From Mermis nigrescens (taxonomy: Eukaryota; Nematoda; Enoplea; Mermithida; Mermithidae), in contig JAVLUZ010000228.1 in NCBI GenBank assembly GCA_036768485.1, forward strand, positions 372,001-436,000: a stretch of 64,000 bases of DNA. Reading direction: 5' to 3'. Of the stretch, positions 12,556 through 24,310 are shown one piece after another; positions within the stretch are counted from its first letter, which is position 1, and each line of letters opens with the position of its first letter. The notes beneath the pieces are model-generated. The model saw only the letters and a list, made by a program, of their open reading frames with translations. It was not told where the DNA came from and searched no databases. Both the position numbers and the translations under genes were made by a program.

Positions 12556-13776
12556 AGTTGAGCTGCCCGGCGTTGCCCGGGCTGAACTTAGGCCTGATAG
12601 CTATATGGAATTGATATGTCTCTTGTATTTTTTATTTTTCAAGACTTTTAATGTTTTTGGGATATTTCTAAAAAAATTTTGATTTAAACCGTATTTTATT
12701 TCTTGGATTTTTTTAAATGTCTTTTGTCAACCATTTTTTTGACCAAATCCATATTTTTGACGTTACAGAATGGTTTTGAAAATTGTTCAGCCATAATCAT
12801 ATTTTTGATGTTCTGGGATGTTCTGGAAATTTTTTTGATCAAACCTATATTTTTGATGTTTTGGGATGTTTTGGAAAATTATTTTCGTCAAACCATATTT
12901 TTGATGTTTTAGGATGTTTTGGAAAATTTTTTTGGTCAAACCCGATTTATGATTTTTTTTAAATTTTTTGTTTGTCGTAGCAAAGGGTGTCATATATCAC
13001 GTAATATCTCATATCACTCATATGTTATAGCAGATGGTATCTCCTATCTTATATCACTGCATGCTATGGCACAGACAGGGTATCTATATCACACCTATCT
13101 TATAGCATTGCCTATCTTGTAGCACGGGGTATCTTATATCCCATCCTATCTTATAGCATTGCCTATCTTGTAGCTCGGGGTATCTTATATCACTTCCTAT
13201 CTTATAGCATTGCCTATCTTGTAGCACGGGGTATCTTTTATCACGTCCTATCTTATAGCATTACCTATCTTGTAGCACGGGTATTCTTTTATCACGTCCT
13301 ATCTTATAGCATTGCCTATCCTGTAGCACAGGGTATCTATCACATCCTATTGTATAGCATTGCCTATCTTGTAGCACACGGTATCTTATTTCATGTCCCA
13401 TCTTATAGCATTGCCCATCTTGTAGCACTGCGTAGGTTATATTGCGTCCGATCCTATGTTATAACGTATGCAGCGGCCAAAGTACCATAACCCGAAAATA
13501 GTGTAAATCGAGTTTTGTTCCATTTTTGAAATTTTGCGAAAAATCGGCCATGTCCCGAAAAATGCTATGCTTAAGCATAGGGCTGCCTCCAGCTCCGCCC
13601 CTGTATAGGGTGACTGGGTGGGGTTGGTCACATTTTAATGTCGCTACGGATCCTTCCCTCGATAGGCCGACCTCGGGCCAAAACGTCAGCCCACCAACTA
13701 ATATGGAGCCGGAGCCAACCCCGAACAAACATACAGACATACATACATACAAACTTTCACAAATAAATATATAGAT
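12556..13776 (+). mobile_element. Interspersed element with internal 50-60 bp satellite
   Basis: Starts agttgagctgcccggcg and ends in a cataca microsatellite plus aataaatatatagatt. Units B and D have the uninterrupted sequence (acactatacgattt-like, near 8347 and 19430), which fixes the boundaries to a few bases. The second copy at 49675-50488 shares both ends. A microsatellite 3' end suggests retroposition, but no reverse transcriptase or polymerase III box was found. Confidence 0.6.
12990..13440 (+). repeat. Satellite, unit about 50-60 bp
   Basis: Eight or so degenerate repeats built on tatcttatagcattgcc and cttgtagcacggggtatc. A shortened version of the same array lies at 50010-50170 in the sister element. 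Confidence 0.8.
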
Positions 13777-16700
13777 TATACGATTTGATCGATTTCTACT
13801 GATTATGTATTTTTCTCAGAAAAATAATGCCCCGGAAGTAGACACGCACAAAGGGATGAAAATTGAAACAGTTTCTTCAAAAGCGCTCAAAATTGACTAG
13901 CAATCGTTTAATAATGTACTTTTAACACTAGTTTGGCGCTTTTATTAATTTTTCAAGTCATTTTGAACCAAAAAGTTTAATTTCTGACCCCTGACCGGCT
14001 GACTCCCCTCCGCCGTCAGATCGAATATGCGGTGCATATCTGGTCCTGCCTGAGCCCGCAGAATGAAAAAAGGAAACTTGTATGGAAAAATCAGGCAAAA
14101 TGAAGACCTAAAAAGAATGAATTTTATTCAAAATTGCTGTAAATTGACCGAAACTGTGTAATTACGTAGTTTTAATGCTATTTTAGCGCTTACATCAGTT
14201 TTTGATGTCCTTTTTGCCCAAGAAACTACTATTTTCGGACCCTCTCCCTGACCGGCTGACCCGCCCAAGATTGGCCATGTGCATCTATGCCCTGGACTAT
14301 ACATGAGCAGTCCGTAAATTCGGGGGTCTGGGGTCCGAAAACTTTCGAAAGCCAGATTAAAAAAACGAAAATTTTTTGTCTCAGTAGCAAAAAACACTAT
14401 TTCTCTACGTTTGTAATCGATGTCTAACCATTAGCGTCGAAAAATTGTGAAAACAGCAAAAACAAATAAAAAATTTAATTTTGAGAATCTTGCGGGATTT
14501 AAGGGCTTCCTGAATTCTGCGGAGTCCAGTCCGACGCTCAGACTTCCACGACCACGGTTGACGAAGTACTAATGTCAATTCTTGCTTCGCATATGCTTTT
14601 GCTGATGAACTCAATCAGTTAAAAAAATTGAATTTATCGATGTGTCTTTATTGTCATAATTGTTAATTTCTTAAAATATTACATTGATTACAGTTTATCG
14701 AAATCTTGTGTAGAAAATAGGCAAAATGAAGGCCAAAACGGATGAATTTTCTTCAAAATTGCTTTCAACTGACCGGAAAGTTTGTAATAACGTAGTTTTA
14801 ACGCTACTTTAGCGCTCACAGTTTTTGATGTCCTTTTTGCCGAAGAAAGTACACTTTTTAGACCCTCTCCCAGACCAAGGGGGATATTCGCGATAATTAT
14901 TTCAGGTTCTTGTGAGCAAAAAGGACGCTGGCATGGAGTGCCGAAAAATTATGAATTTTAGCAAAAAGTATTATAAATTTTTTTTAATTTAAATTGTTCA
15001 AAAGGCCTTTTTAACCCCGAAGTCCACTTCAGCAACAGCCACATGCGTGACTGGATTTATGTCTTTTATTCTGCCAAAAATACAATAAATGTTTGACACC
15101 CTCGTGCAGAAAATTTAAACAATTATTTTCTAACTATGCATTTATTCATCATCAGGCCTAAAAATTTTTGGCAGACTAGGACAGATAGACGCACCCACCA
15201 AATTTGTTTCAATCTTGGCTACCAACGGCATTATATAATCAGTGTTTATTCAAATATTTGATTTCTGACTAACAATTTTGTGTAATTATAGTAGCGGAAA
15301 AATGGGCAAGTTTGACTGATCTGAATCAAGGATGAACAAGTCTGCATGAAGATATATTTGATTCTGATCAAAGGTCTTCGTGTGTTTCTGTTTTTTGAAA
15401 AAGTAAAATAAGATTCATTTCATTACATTATTTACCTATGTCATCAAGTTGTCGTGTGTAGGGATTTGAAGAGACGTGAGCGGTCGGGGGTGGGGATGGT
15501 GGGTCTAGGCCATAAATGGGCAGCTGTACAATTCTAGGGCGTTCACTGGGGCAAAATGGCCAAAAACAGCACAAAAATTCAATTTCGGGGAGGTCTATCG
15601 ATGTTTGAAGGATCACAGGTTCCCGGGGAATCCTAACTTCCATCAAACCCCCAACACCATATAGAGTTTAAACTCTCAATATTTATACATTTTGTATAGT
15701 ATTGCAGGTATTGTGGACCTCTAATACTTATATTCAAAAGCTATATTTTTTGCTAAGTTACTCATTTAAAAAAATGAAATAAGAATTAAAATATAAGAAT
15801 ATTAAAAAGGTAACTGATAATAAAAAATTTTTTAAATTGTAAATAAATTGAACCGACTGATTCGTGTTGTGCGTTTGTAAGTTGCTGCTTTCTCCAAAGG
15901 ACCATTTATTAGCAGGGTAAAAATTTTCTGGATCCGACGATAAAGTGCAAGAAAAATTCTGATAGAGCAAATTCTTTTTTATGGCTTTTACTAAGCTCTG
16001 TCTATTAGGTCGTTAAATCGCGAAAAGAAAGAAAAAATTACTTGAAATTCGGAGTCAAACCTCTAATCTCAGAGATTCAGTATGTTTCAGCTGATTGTTT
16101 AATTATTGCTTAATAATTAGAGTGATTTCACATCTTTTTAGATAATTTTAAGTTTTGCAACCTAAAATAAGTTTTGCTATTTTCGCAACAGATTGCAGGT
16201 TAAGTACTTTATTAAAATAACAAAAGGCAAAATGACTCCTCTATCCAAAACGCTCATTTGACGCACAGTTACTTTATAGTCACGGAAAAAGCAAAAAATT
16301 CGGAAAAATAGATAAAAATCCCTTAATCAGTATTTTGATTGAAAAAGTGTTGAAAAAGCATGAAAAAAATTTTCGAAAAGTGTTGAAAAATAATTTGCTC
16401 TTTAGACAAAAAGTGTTTTAAAAAGTGTACATGAGAGGAAATTAAGTAAAAATCTCAAGTGTGTCTTGCCGCAGTCGATTTTAGCAAGAACCGTTTTATT
16501 AATTGGACCTTCTTTCATCATCCAGGAATAATTTATCTGAATATTAAGTAGAATATCATGATTTCATTTTTTATGGTCTAGAAATAGATCTATTCGAGAA
16601 AATTCAACTGATTCGTGCAGCTTTATTTTTTCAGTTTTTTACGCTTATGAGCTTTTTGTGCAAAGTCTTTGAACTGTAGCAAAAATTTAAATGCTAAATT

Positions 16701-17125
16701 TTATCACAAAGACCGATTTGATACCTGCAAAAAAGACAGAAAATGAGTTGTGCGGTCAAGCACATTTCTAGATCTATTTGGTTCTAGATGAAAAATTATA
16801 TATACAAAATATGAAATTTATCCTCGAAAATTTGCGGAGAAAGGTTTTTGTTTTAGAAATGGAATTTGGGAATTGAGCCACTTTAGTCTGATATACACAG
16901 TCCCCTTTGAGGCCCTAACTCTCCTTCTAAGCACGTCTATGGTCTGTTCCTAAATTCTTGAGACTATTTGCACGGTTAGGTGATTCGAAAGCAGTTAAAT
17001 TTCAGTCAATCAGCGGATGGGCTTTATTCCGATCGGCTATCATCTATTGCACGTTACATGGCTCTTAAACGTTATGCTTTGGCACTTTGAGTCATGTTTG
17101 CTCTAAGAAGCTTCGAGAGCGTAAT

Positions 17126-17389
17126 CACACGTGGACATAAGGAGGGATTTTTGGGAGGTATGCATACCCCCAGAAGGCCGAATACCCCCTCCCCTAGAAA
17201 CCAAAATGCCCTACCCCAGAATTCAATTTTTGAAATTTGTTTTGCAATTTCTTGATGTTAAAGGATAGTGCTCGATGATAAATGTTGTAAAGTATTGTTT
17301 TTTCGCCATACAACCATTCTTAAGACCTTCTTTGTCACTTGAAAATCTTGCACACCTCCAACCCAGAATTTTGGTGCTGCCCACCTATG
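17126..17389 (+). mobile_element. MITE copy 3
   Basis: Ends CACACGTGGACA and GCCCACCTATG; flanks AGCGTAAT and AGCGAACC are a decayed 8-bp duplication. Its right flank matches that of the 32344-32879 copy, so both descend from one insertion in the ancestral unit. Confidence 0.75.
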
Positions 17390-18254
17390 AGCGAACCGAC
17401 AGCCTCACACAAGAAAAATACCTATAATACACGCGGGGTCGAAATCCGTATTTTTGATGTGAACTGGGGTGTATAAGAAACTTCATGAAGAAGTAAGATG
17501 AAATAAAGGTAGGTAGAAAAGTTATTGTATTGAAAAAAGCTTATTGTGTAAAACGGGATAAGGAGGAAAACAAATTTAACTCATCGTGTCGTTAGCAGAT
17601 GTAGAAGTTCGGAGTGCTTAGAGTATAGACCGCCCAGTAGGGCGAGCAGGAAATTTTTCTCCTGAAAATAGGGCCTCATAAGCGCCAAAGACAGATGAAA
17701 ATCGAGAATTTTATTTAAAAGTGCTTCAAATTGACCAGGAGGTGTGTGATAATGAGCTATAACACGATTTTGACAGGCCCGTATTCAGAGGTAGCGTGGC
17801 GGCGGAGGGCAGGGCAGTCCTTGAAATGGGAAGAAAATTTTAGTCTCTCAAGGGGAAAATGAAAACTGGCGAAGTGCGTCTAAATCAGTGTTTTTTTGTA
17901 CAAGGTGTTTTGTACATGTACAAAGATGGTCCCTTAAAGTCTCTGTACATTTAGTATACACAATTTTTCGGGTACAATAACATGACACAGTTACGATTTC
18001 TAGCGTGGTAAAAGCAGAGTAATGCAATTTCTGCCATTAAAAATGTATATAGAACACACAATTACTCATTTCGGAGCTAAGCGCCCAAAATTTTTGCGAA
18101 TTTCACACCTTTTTTGTAATTTTTGTCTGCCCAAAAAATCTTTGTACATGTAAAAAGACGGTCCCAAACAGCCTTTGTACATCAGCAAAAATCTTTGTCG
18201 AATACAAAAAAACCGTGGTCTAAAGCAATACGCCAAACCAGGTTTTTTAGTGTA

Positions 18255-18640
18255 CCTTTGAGCTTGTAAACTCAAAAGTTTCCGGCGTTTCGCGCCGGAC
18301 TAATTGTTAATGTATAGTTTTATCTTCGAAACCCCTAAAAACTCTCAAATTTGAGTTTGACATATAGAGCATGTCAATTTTTTCTGGCTCTGTGCGCCGG
18401 ATTTATTGTTCAGCTATTTTTTTGCTTTCTATCTCGCTCAAAACATCTCAGATTTGAATTATGATGTAACAAACATGAAATTTTTCCGGCGCTTCACGCC
18501 GTATCTATTGTTTATAAATGTTTTTATCTTCCAGTCCGCTCAAAACTGCTAAAATTTAAGTTTGACACGCAGAATACGTCAAATTTTTCATTCGGTGCTT
18601 TTTACCGAATTTTTTATTATCTGGATTGTTTTTATCAGTA
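18255..18640 (+). repeat. Tandem repeat, about 104 bp, with GGCGCTTCGCGCC palindromes
   Basis: Three to four units. Each is headed by a short palindrome (18282-18299, 18383-18400, 18486-18501, 18590-18609) and followed by attgtt, a tttttatctt block and aaatttgagtttgaca. The palindrome drifts between units but keeps its pairing. Related GC palindromes occur singly near 2376, 41870, 41965 and 42548. Confidence 0.75.
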
Positions 18641-18991
18641 AAGCTGATGACTGAATACGAAGGCAAGAGATAAAAAATAATTCGTCGATTAAGTGATAAG
18701 AAATCAGCTTAAATGATAAATTTGCTGTATATCAATATAAAGTGAAGTGGAAAATTTTTATAATTTTTTGTTGAAATTTTCTCCACCGTCGTATAGAGCT
18801 CGTCGAGAAATGCTCGAAGCCGCTTTTATTTTCGCTTACCTCTCAGCAATTCTCGAGATATCTAGTCTCAAAACCTTTCGGCCCTCCGGCGCTGTATTTA
18901 AAGTTTTTCTGTAATAGTTAAGTCTAATTCTTAATATTTTTCGTTATGAATTATTAATATGAATTTTTAAATTTTTATAATTTTATATAAT

Positions 18992-18997
18992 TCTCAG
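18992..18997 (+). promoter_or_regulatory. 3' splice acceptor upstream of peptide copy 4
   Basis: TCTCAG with AG at 18996-18997, 23 nt before the ATG at 19021. Confidence 0.45.
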
Positions 18998-19020
18998 GGA
19001 TAAGTAGGGGCGACACTACC

Positions 19021-19194
19021 ATGAGATACGCAATGATTTTGTTTATCTACGTTTTGACGACGGTACCATTAACGCTTCCAGGGAAAACCGTCACACCAGG
19101 GCCATGTAAGAGTACACCGAAAATAGATATTGACGCGGTCGTTAAAGAGCTAAGGGAGGGTACAGAAAGACTGAATAGTGGCATTCGGCAGTAA
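19021..19194 (+). CDS. Short secreted peptide, copy 4 (57 aa)
   Basis: Starts MRYAMILFIYVLTTVPLTL; the signal Cys10 of other copies is Tyr here. Then TVTPGP, CKSTPKIDID and a helical acidic/basic tail ending NSGIRQ. The mature part nearly equals that of copy 2 (7936-8108) and differs strongly from copies 1 and 5. It has one unpaired cysteine just after the GP motif. The reading frame is intact, in contrast to copy 2. Conserved 3' flank to about 19440. The family is unrecognised; the product is likely secreted. Confidence 0.6.
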   Translation: MRYAMILFIYVLTTVPLTLPGKTVTPGPCKSTPKIDIDAVVKELREGTERLNSGIRQ

Positions 19195-20615
19195 GATTAA
19201 TGATTTTAATTTAACTACTTTAATTATTTAATTTCACACATTTTTCTTGATCTCTGCTTTCCACTAAATTTGTGTAGGAATGTACCATTTAACACTCTTG
19301 TACCGACTGATATAGAGAAGCGATCGTTCGACAAAATTTATCTAGCAATCCGACAATGTGTTTTTGACAGTAAGATCCAAAATGTACGTTCAATGTCTTT
19401 TTACGCGTTAGGCCTTTTATTAAATTTTGAACACTATACGATTTGTTCACTTTCTACTGATTTTGTGTATTTTTCGCAACAATGCAAATATTATGTAAAT
19501 ATCAAGACGCCTTACACATTCACTCCCAGGAATAGACACGCACAAAGAGATGAAAATTCAAAAGTTTCATCAAAAGTGTTTTAAATTAAACTGTGTAATA
19601 ACGTAGTTTTAACGCTCTTTTAGCGCTTATATTAATTTTTGAGGTCATTTTGCGCCGTAAAGTCCAATTTCTGACCCCCAGACAGGCGAATCCCCTAGAA
19701 TGGATTAAAAGAAAAATCTTGTGTGGAAAATTAGGCAAAATGAAAACCTAACACGGATGAATTTTCTTCAAAAATGCTTCAAATTGACCAGAAATTGTGT
19801 AATAACATCATTTTAACACTATTTCCGCGCTTATACCAGTTTTTGAGGTCCTTTTTGCCCAAAAAGCACAATTTTTTAACCCTCCCTCAGACCGGCTGTC
19901 CCCTCCTCCCACAGTGCACGTATGTCCTGGAATATACATGGGCAGTCCGTAAATTCAGGGGTTTTGAGGTCCAAAAATTTTTATAGGTCAGATAAAAAAC
20001 GTAAAATTTAAATTCGAACAAAAAACACCATTTTTCTACGTTTATAATCGAGATTTATTCATTGGCGTTGGAAAATTGGGAAAATAGCAAAAACAAAAAA
20101 TTTAAGTTTGATAATCTTGCGGGATTCAAGGGCTTCCTAAATTCTTGGGGGTCTAGTCTGACACTCAGACCCTCACGACCATGGTTGACGAAGTACTAAT
20201 GTCAGTTCTAGCTTCGCATATGCTTTTGCTAATGAACTCTCTCAGTTTAAAAAATCAAATTTATTAATTTGTGTTCATTATCATAATAATTATTTTTTTA
20301 AATATTAATTTATTAAAATTTATCGAAATCTACAAATGGCATTGATTTTGAACAATGTTTCGTTTGCTAGCGCTCGCTAAGCCTTTTTGGTACCTACATT
20401 AAAATACAGAGACAGGAAAAGTAGTAACAAATAACGATTATCAAAAAACAAAGGAATCTGGAAATCAGCGCCCACATGAATCATCGTATGAAAACCTCAT
20501 TTTTATTTCCAATTTACATCCTTTCATTACCTTTCTTTGACTAATGTCGAATTTTTTATTAAGTTATGTCTCAACGAAGAAATTATTGGATCATAGGCAA
20601 TAGGCGCTTCCCACT

Positions 20616-20848
20616 CATACCTGGACGTAGGGATTCGGGGTATGCACCCCCAGAAAGCAAAATACCGCCTTCCCCCAGAATTCAATATTTTAAAATTTTT
20701 TTCGCAATCTTTTGATACAAATGGATAGTGCTCGATGAGAAACGTTGGAAAATGGTATTTTTTCGTCATACTACCATTTTTAAGTTTATTTTTTGACCTT
20801 TGCCAAAATCACGCATCTCCCCAGGTACTTTGGTGCCGCCCACCTATG
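20616..20848 (+). mobile_element. MITE copy 4
   Basis: Ends CATACCTGGACG and GCCCACCTATG. Exact 8-bp duplication TTCCCACT at 20608-20615 and 20849-20856. Corresponds to copy 2 in unit B. Confidence 0.85.
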
Positions 20849-21361
20849 TTCCCACTTTCTTCTGAAACACTCAAAAATTCTTCTTGAGATTTTTGAATAA
20901 ATAATGTTTAGCACTATGCTGTTGAATACTCGTACTTTCTCATAAAGCAATCAGAATTATACCCCCTTCCAATCTATTCTTCTTGTGCATTTGAGATAAT
21001 AAACGCGAACTATCGCTAGTTCGCGGACGATTTAAAAATTCAGGCTGATGAAGAATGGGGACATTCGCAATTTGTTATTTCAGCTCCATATGAGCAAAAA
21101 GAACGATGGCATGAATCACCGAAAAATTAAGAATCTTAGCAAAAATAATTTGAAAAATTGTTTTAATTAAAATTGTTTAAGTGGCCTTGTTTCAACCCTG
21201 AAAGTCCGCCTCAGCAATAACTGCATGTGTGACTAATATTATGGCATTTATACTGCCAGAAATACAAGCAATGTTTAAAAACCTCGGGCAAAAAATTCGA
21301 ACACTTATTCTCCAACAATGCATTTATTCAAATTTTTGGCAGAATGGGACATACAGACGCA

Positions 21362-22097
21362 AGTAGTATAGAAACCCTCCCGCGCGTATTTTGCAGGTCC
21401 CACTATGTTATAACGTGTGAAAACGTGGCCTATCTTTAGTACACGCAGGTCTCACTTTCCTGCAGCTAAAGCAATGACCAGGAAGTCAAAGGACCGGGAA
21501 GTCGAAGGGCCGGGAAGTCAAACCTATATATACACACTCCTTTTGTACTTAAGTTTAGTTGCATAATGTGTCTGAGCAACGACCAGGATGTCATATTTAT
21601 AAGTGTTCAGCAGCAGCAGATAGTAATATGGTTGAGTAGTTATACCTGTTTCCCTGGCGAGTAGTGCTATAAGATATACGACGCTATTAGATAGGCGATG
21701 GTTGAGGATATGCAGTGCTTAAAGGTATACAATGGTTAAGGGTATACAATGGTTAAGGATGGGCAGTGCTTAAAGATATACAATGGTTAAGGGTATACAA
21801 TGGTCAAGGATAGACAATGGTTAAGGATATACAGCGCTCAAGGATAGGACATAGTTGAGGAGTGGGAGGGTCAAAATTGGCAGGGTGCCAGCTGAGGCTT
21901 AAGCGTAAACTAGGATTAATCTAAGACTAAACCTAAACTAAGTGTGAAGTAAACCTAGCTGAACTAGGTGTAAACAAAGCCAGTAGTACTTCCTGGGCCA
22001 CTCCTTTTGCCTGCAGGTCCTCATCGGGAGGAGGAGGGAAGTCCCCCTGAAATGTAGCAGTGGTCCACTCTTGCTACCACTGCCACTCAGTCTAAAA
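21362..22097 (+). repeat. Polinton left terminal inverted repeat
   Basis: Pairs with 29667-30381. Contains, from the outside in: AGTAGTATAG, a ttataacgtgtgaaa box (21409-21423), short inverted ggaagtc repeats (21480-21530), ggttaaggatatacaatg repeats (21690-21850), and a block ending ccactcagtctaaaa. Confidence 0.9.
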
Positions 22098-22600
22098 ATT
22101 GCCTTCAATATGCCAAAGTATGGCAAAACTAAGCAGAAAGGACTGTGTAGCAGGGGTCCGCTCTTGCTAACCCTGCCACTCAGTCTTAAATATATCTTAA
22201 ATATGTCAAAGTAGACAAAACTAAGCCCAAGGACTGAGTAGAAGTGTAAACCAAGCCTAAACATCCTAGAAATTTATCAAGCAGTGTATGACTTCCTGGC
22301 CTTTTATGCTCACTTGGCAGATTATGCAATTAAACTTAAGCACAAAAGGAGTGAGAATATATAAATTTGACTTCCTGATCCTTCGACTTGCCAGTCCTTT
22401 GACTTACCGGTCCTTCGATGTTCCAGTCCTTCAACTTCCCGGTCCTTCGACTTCCCGGTCCTTCGACTTCACGGTCCTTTGCTTCCTGGTCCTTTGACTT
22501 CCTGGTCCTCTGACTTCTTGGTCCTTTGACTTCCCGGTCCTTTGACTTCTCGGTCCTTTGACTTCCCGGTTAATTCAATTACATGTGAGCATTGAAAATG
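22098..22600 (+). repeat. Polinton internal fragments of its own termini
   Basis: Bases 22142-22195 duplicate the inner end of the left terminus. Bases about 22318-22575 match the right terminus (30130-30270) in the same orientation, including aaacttaagcacaaaagg and an expanded gacttcccggtccttt array (22373-22575, 16-17 bp unit). Noncoding. Confidence 0.7.
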
Positions 22601-22659
22601 GCTCATAGATTGTAGAACAATTAGAAAGAAAGTGTAGGCAAATTGATCAGTTTAGAAAC

Positions 22660-23460
22660 AAGTGTGCAGATTTTGGAAAAAAGTGTGCAGAGTTTGGAAA
22701 AAGTGTGCAGATTTTAGAAAAAATTGTGCAGATTTTAGAAAAAAGTGTGCAGAGTTTGAAAAAAAGTGTGCAGATTTTTGAAAAAAGTGTGCAGAGTTTG
22801 GAATACTTTCCACACGCTATAACATAGGAAGTGTGCAGAGTTTCGAAAAAAGTGTGCAGACTTTGGAAAAAAGTATGCCAGAGTTTCGAAAAAAGTGTGC
22901 AGAATTTCGAAAAAAGTGTGCAGAGTTTGGAACATTTTCCACACGCTATAAAATAGGAAGTGTGCAGAGTTTCGAAAAGAGTATGCAGAGTTTGGAAAAA
23001 ACGTGCAGAGTTTCGCGAAAAAAGTGTGCAGAGTTTGGAAAAAAGTGTGCAGGGTTTGGAAAAAAGTGTGCAGAGTTTGGAAAAAGTGTGCAGAGTTTTT
23101 GAAAAAAGTGTGCAGAGTTTGGAATATTTTCCACACGCTATAACATAGGAAGTGTGCAGAGTTTCGAAAAAAGTGTGCAGACTTTCAGAAAAATTGTGCA
23201 GAGTTTCGAAAAAAGTGTGCAGAGTTTGGAACATTTTCCACACGCTATAACATAGGACGTGTCCAGAGTTTCGAAAAAAGTATGCAGAGTTTGGAAAAAG
23301 TGTGCAGAGTTTCTGAAAAAAGTGTGCAGAGTTTGGAAAAAGTGTGCAGAGTTTCGAAAACAGTGTGCAGAGTTTCGGAAAATAGTGTGCAGAGTTTCGG
23401 AAAAAGTGTGCAGTAGTTTGGAAAACAAGTATGCAGAGTTGTGAAGTGAAAAAGTGTGCA
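22660..23460 (+). repeat. Minisatellite 1 in Polinton, 20-21 bp unit
   Basis: About 35 copies of gtgtgcagagtttggaaaaa, interrupted four times by acacgctataacatagga (22811, 22941, 23131 and 23240). Long open frames through the array are by-products of the repeat and not genes. Confidence 0.9.
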
Positions 23461-23854
23461 GAACTTATTCAGGGCTAAGAGCGACAGACAAGAATGATTT
23501 GATCAAAAACCCTTTTTGCTTTGACATAGTTTATTAAATAAATTATACAGGTAAATTAGACGTTGTTTAAAATAGAAATACAAGAATAAGCATTTAGGGT
23601 GGCCTATTCGGGTTGTGTGGCTGTAAAGTAATTTATCGGTCAGCTAATTTTCATAGAAATAGGTATTTTTCGCATGCATACTTGCTACAGAACTGTCCAG
23701 GCTGTTTGTTGGCTATAATATTCATTATTGCAACCCTTCATACATGTAGGAAAACATTGCATTTTCATGGATTAGAGACATAAACATTACAATACTGTTA
23801 GGTAGTCTTAAACAATATACTGCATACAGTAGCAAAGTCTGTTGAATTTATAAG

Positions 23855-24205
23855 AGTGCTTGTAAAGTTTGGAACATTTTTTGTGAAGTTTGGAACATTT
23901 TTTCTAAAGTTTGGAACATTTCTTGTGAAGTTTGCAACATTATTTGTAAAGTTTGGAACCTTTTTGTAAAGTTTGGAATATTTTTTACACGTTATAACAT
24001 AGGAAGTTTGTAAAGTTTGGAACATTTTTTGTAAAGCTTGGAACATTTTATGTAAAGTTTGGAACATTTTTTGTAAAGTTTGGAACATTTTTTTGTAAAG
24101 TTTGAAAATTTTGTGTAAAGTGTGGAACATTTTTTGTAAAGTTTGGAACATTTTTTGTAAAGTTTGGAACATTTTCTGTAAAGTTTGGAGCATTTTTTGT
24201 AAAAT
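23855..24205 (+). repeat. Minisatellite 2 in Polinton, 20 bp unit
   Basis: About 16 copies of ttgtaaagtttggaacattt with one acacgttataacatagga block (23988). Related to minisatellite 1 through agtttggaacatttt. The 400 bp between the arrays (23461-23854) shows nothing recognisable. Confidence 0.9.
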
Positions 24206-24310
24206 GGTTATAAATATTGATACAAGTACCAGTATATTATAAAAATGGATAGTATTAAAAAAGCAATGGAGTAATGTAAAAAATGCCGTCGCGTTTTCAT
24301 GAGAAAATAA

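Larger units (their letters stand above)
10208..15187 (+). repeat. Array unit C
   Basis: About 5.0 kb between landmarks at 10208 and 15188. Carries the intact peptide gene 12138-12314. An interspersed element (12556-13776) sits just downstream of it. The post-gene block 13777-14640 has the recurring sequences around gaccggctgacc and gcagtccgtaaattc. A further partial duplicate of that block lies at 14700-14880. The MITE present in B and D is absent here. No other coding sequence is seen. Confidence 0.8.
15188..21361 (+). repeat. Array unit D
   Basis: About 6.2 kb. Bases 15188-16900 match the unit start. The extra length comes from material absent in B and C: a MITE (17126-17389), unassigned sequence 17390-18254, and a 104-bp tandem repeat (18255-18640). 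Then come the peptide gene 19021-19194, downstream block 19195-20615, MITE 20616-20848 and terminal block. The unit ends at the 5-bp Polinton target copy ACGCA (21357-21361). Confidence 0.8.

Noticed and set aside
13000..13440. CRISPR-like array
   Set aside because: Repeats and intervening sequence are both degenerate satellite; spacers are not unique and the context is eukaryotic.
22647..23428. Long open frames (up to about 200 codons) on both strands in the Polinton arrays
   Set aside because: They follow the 20-bp minisatellite; repetitive peptide on both strands, no start context and no resemblance to polymerase B.
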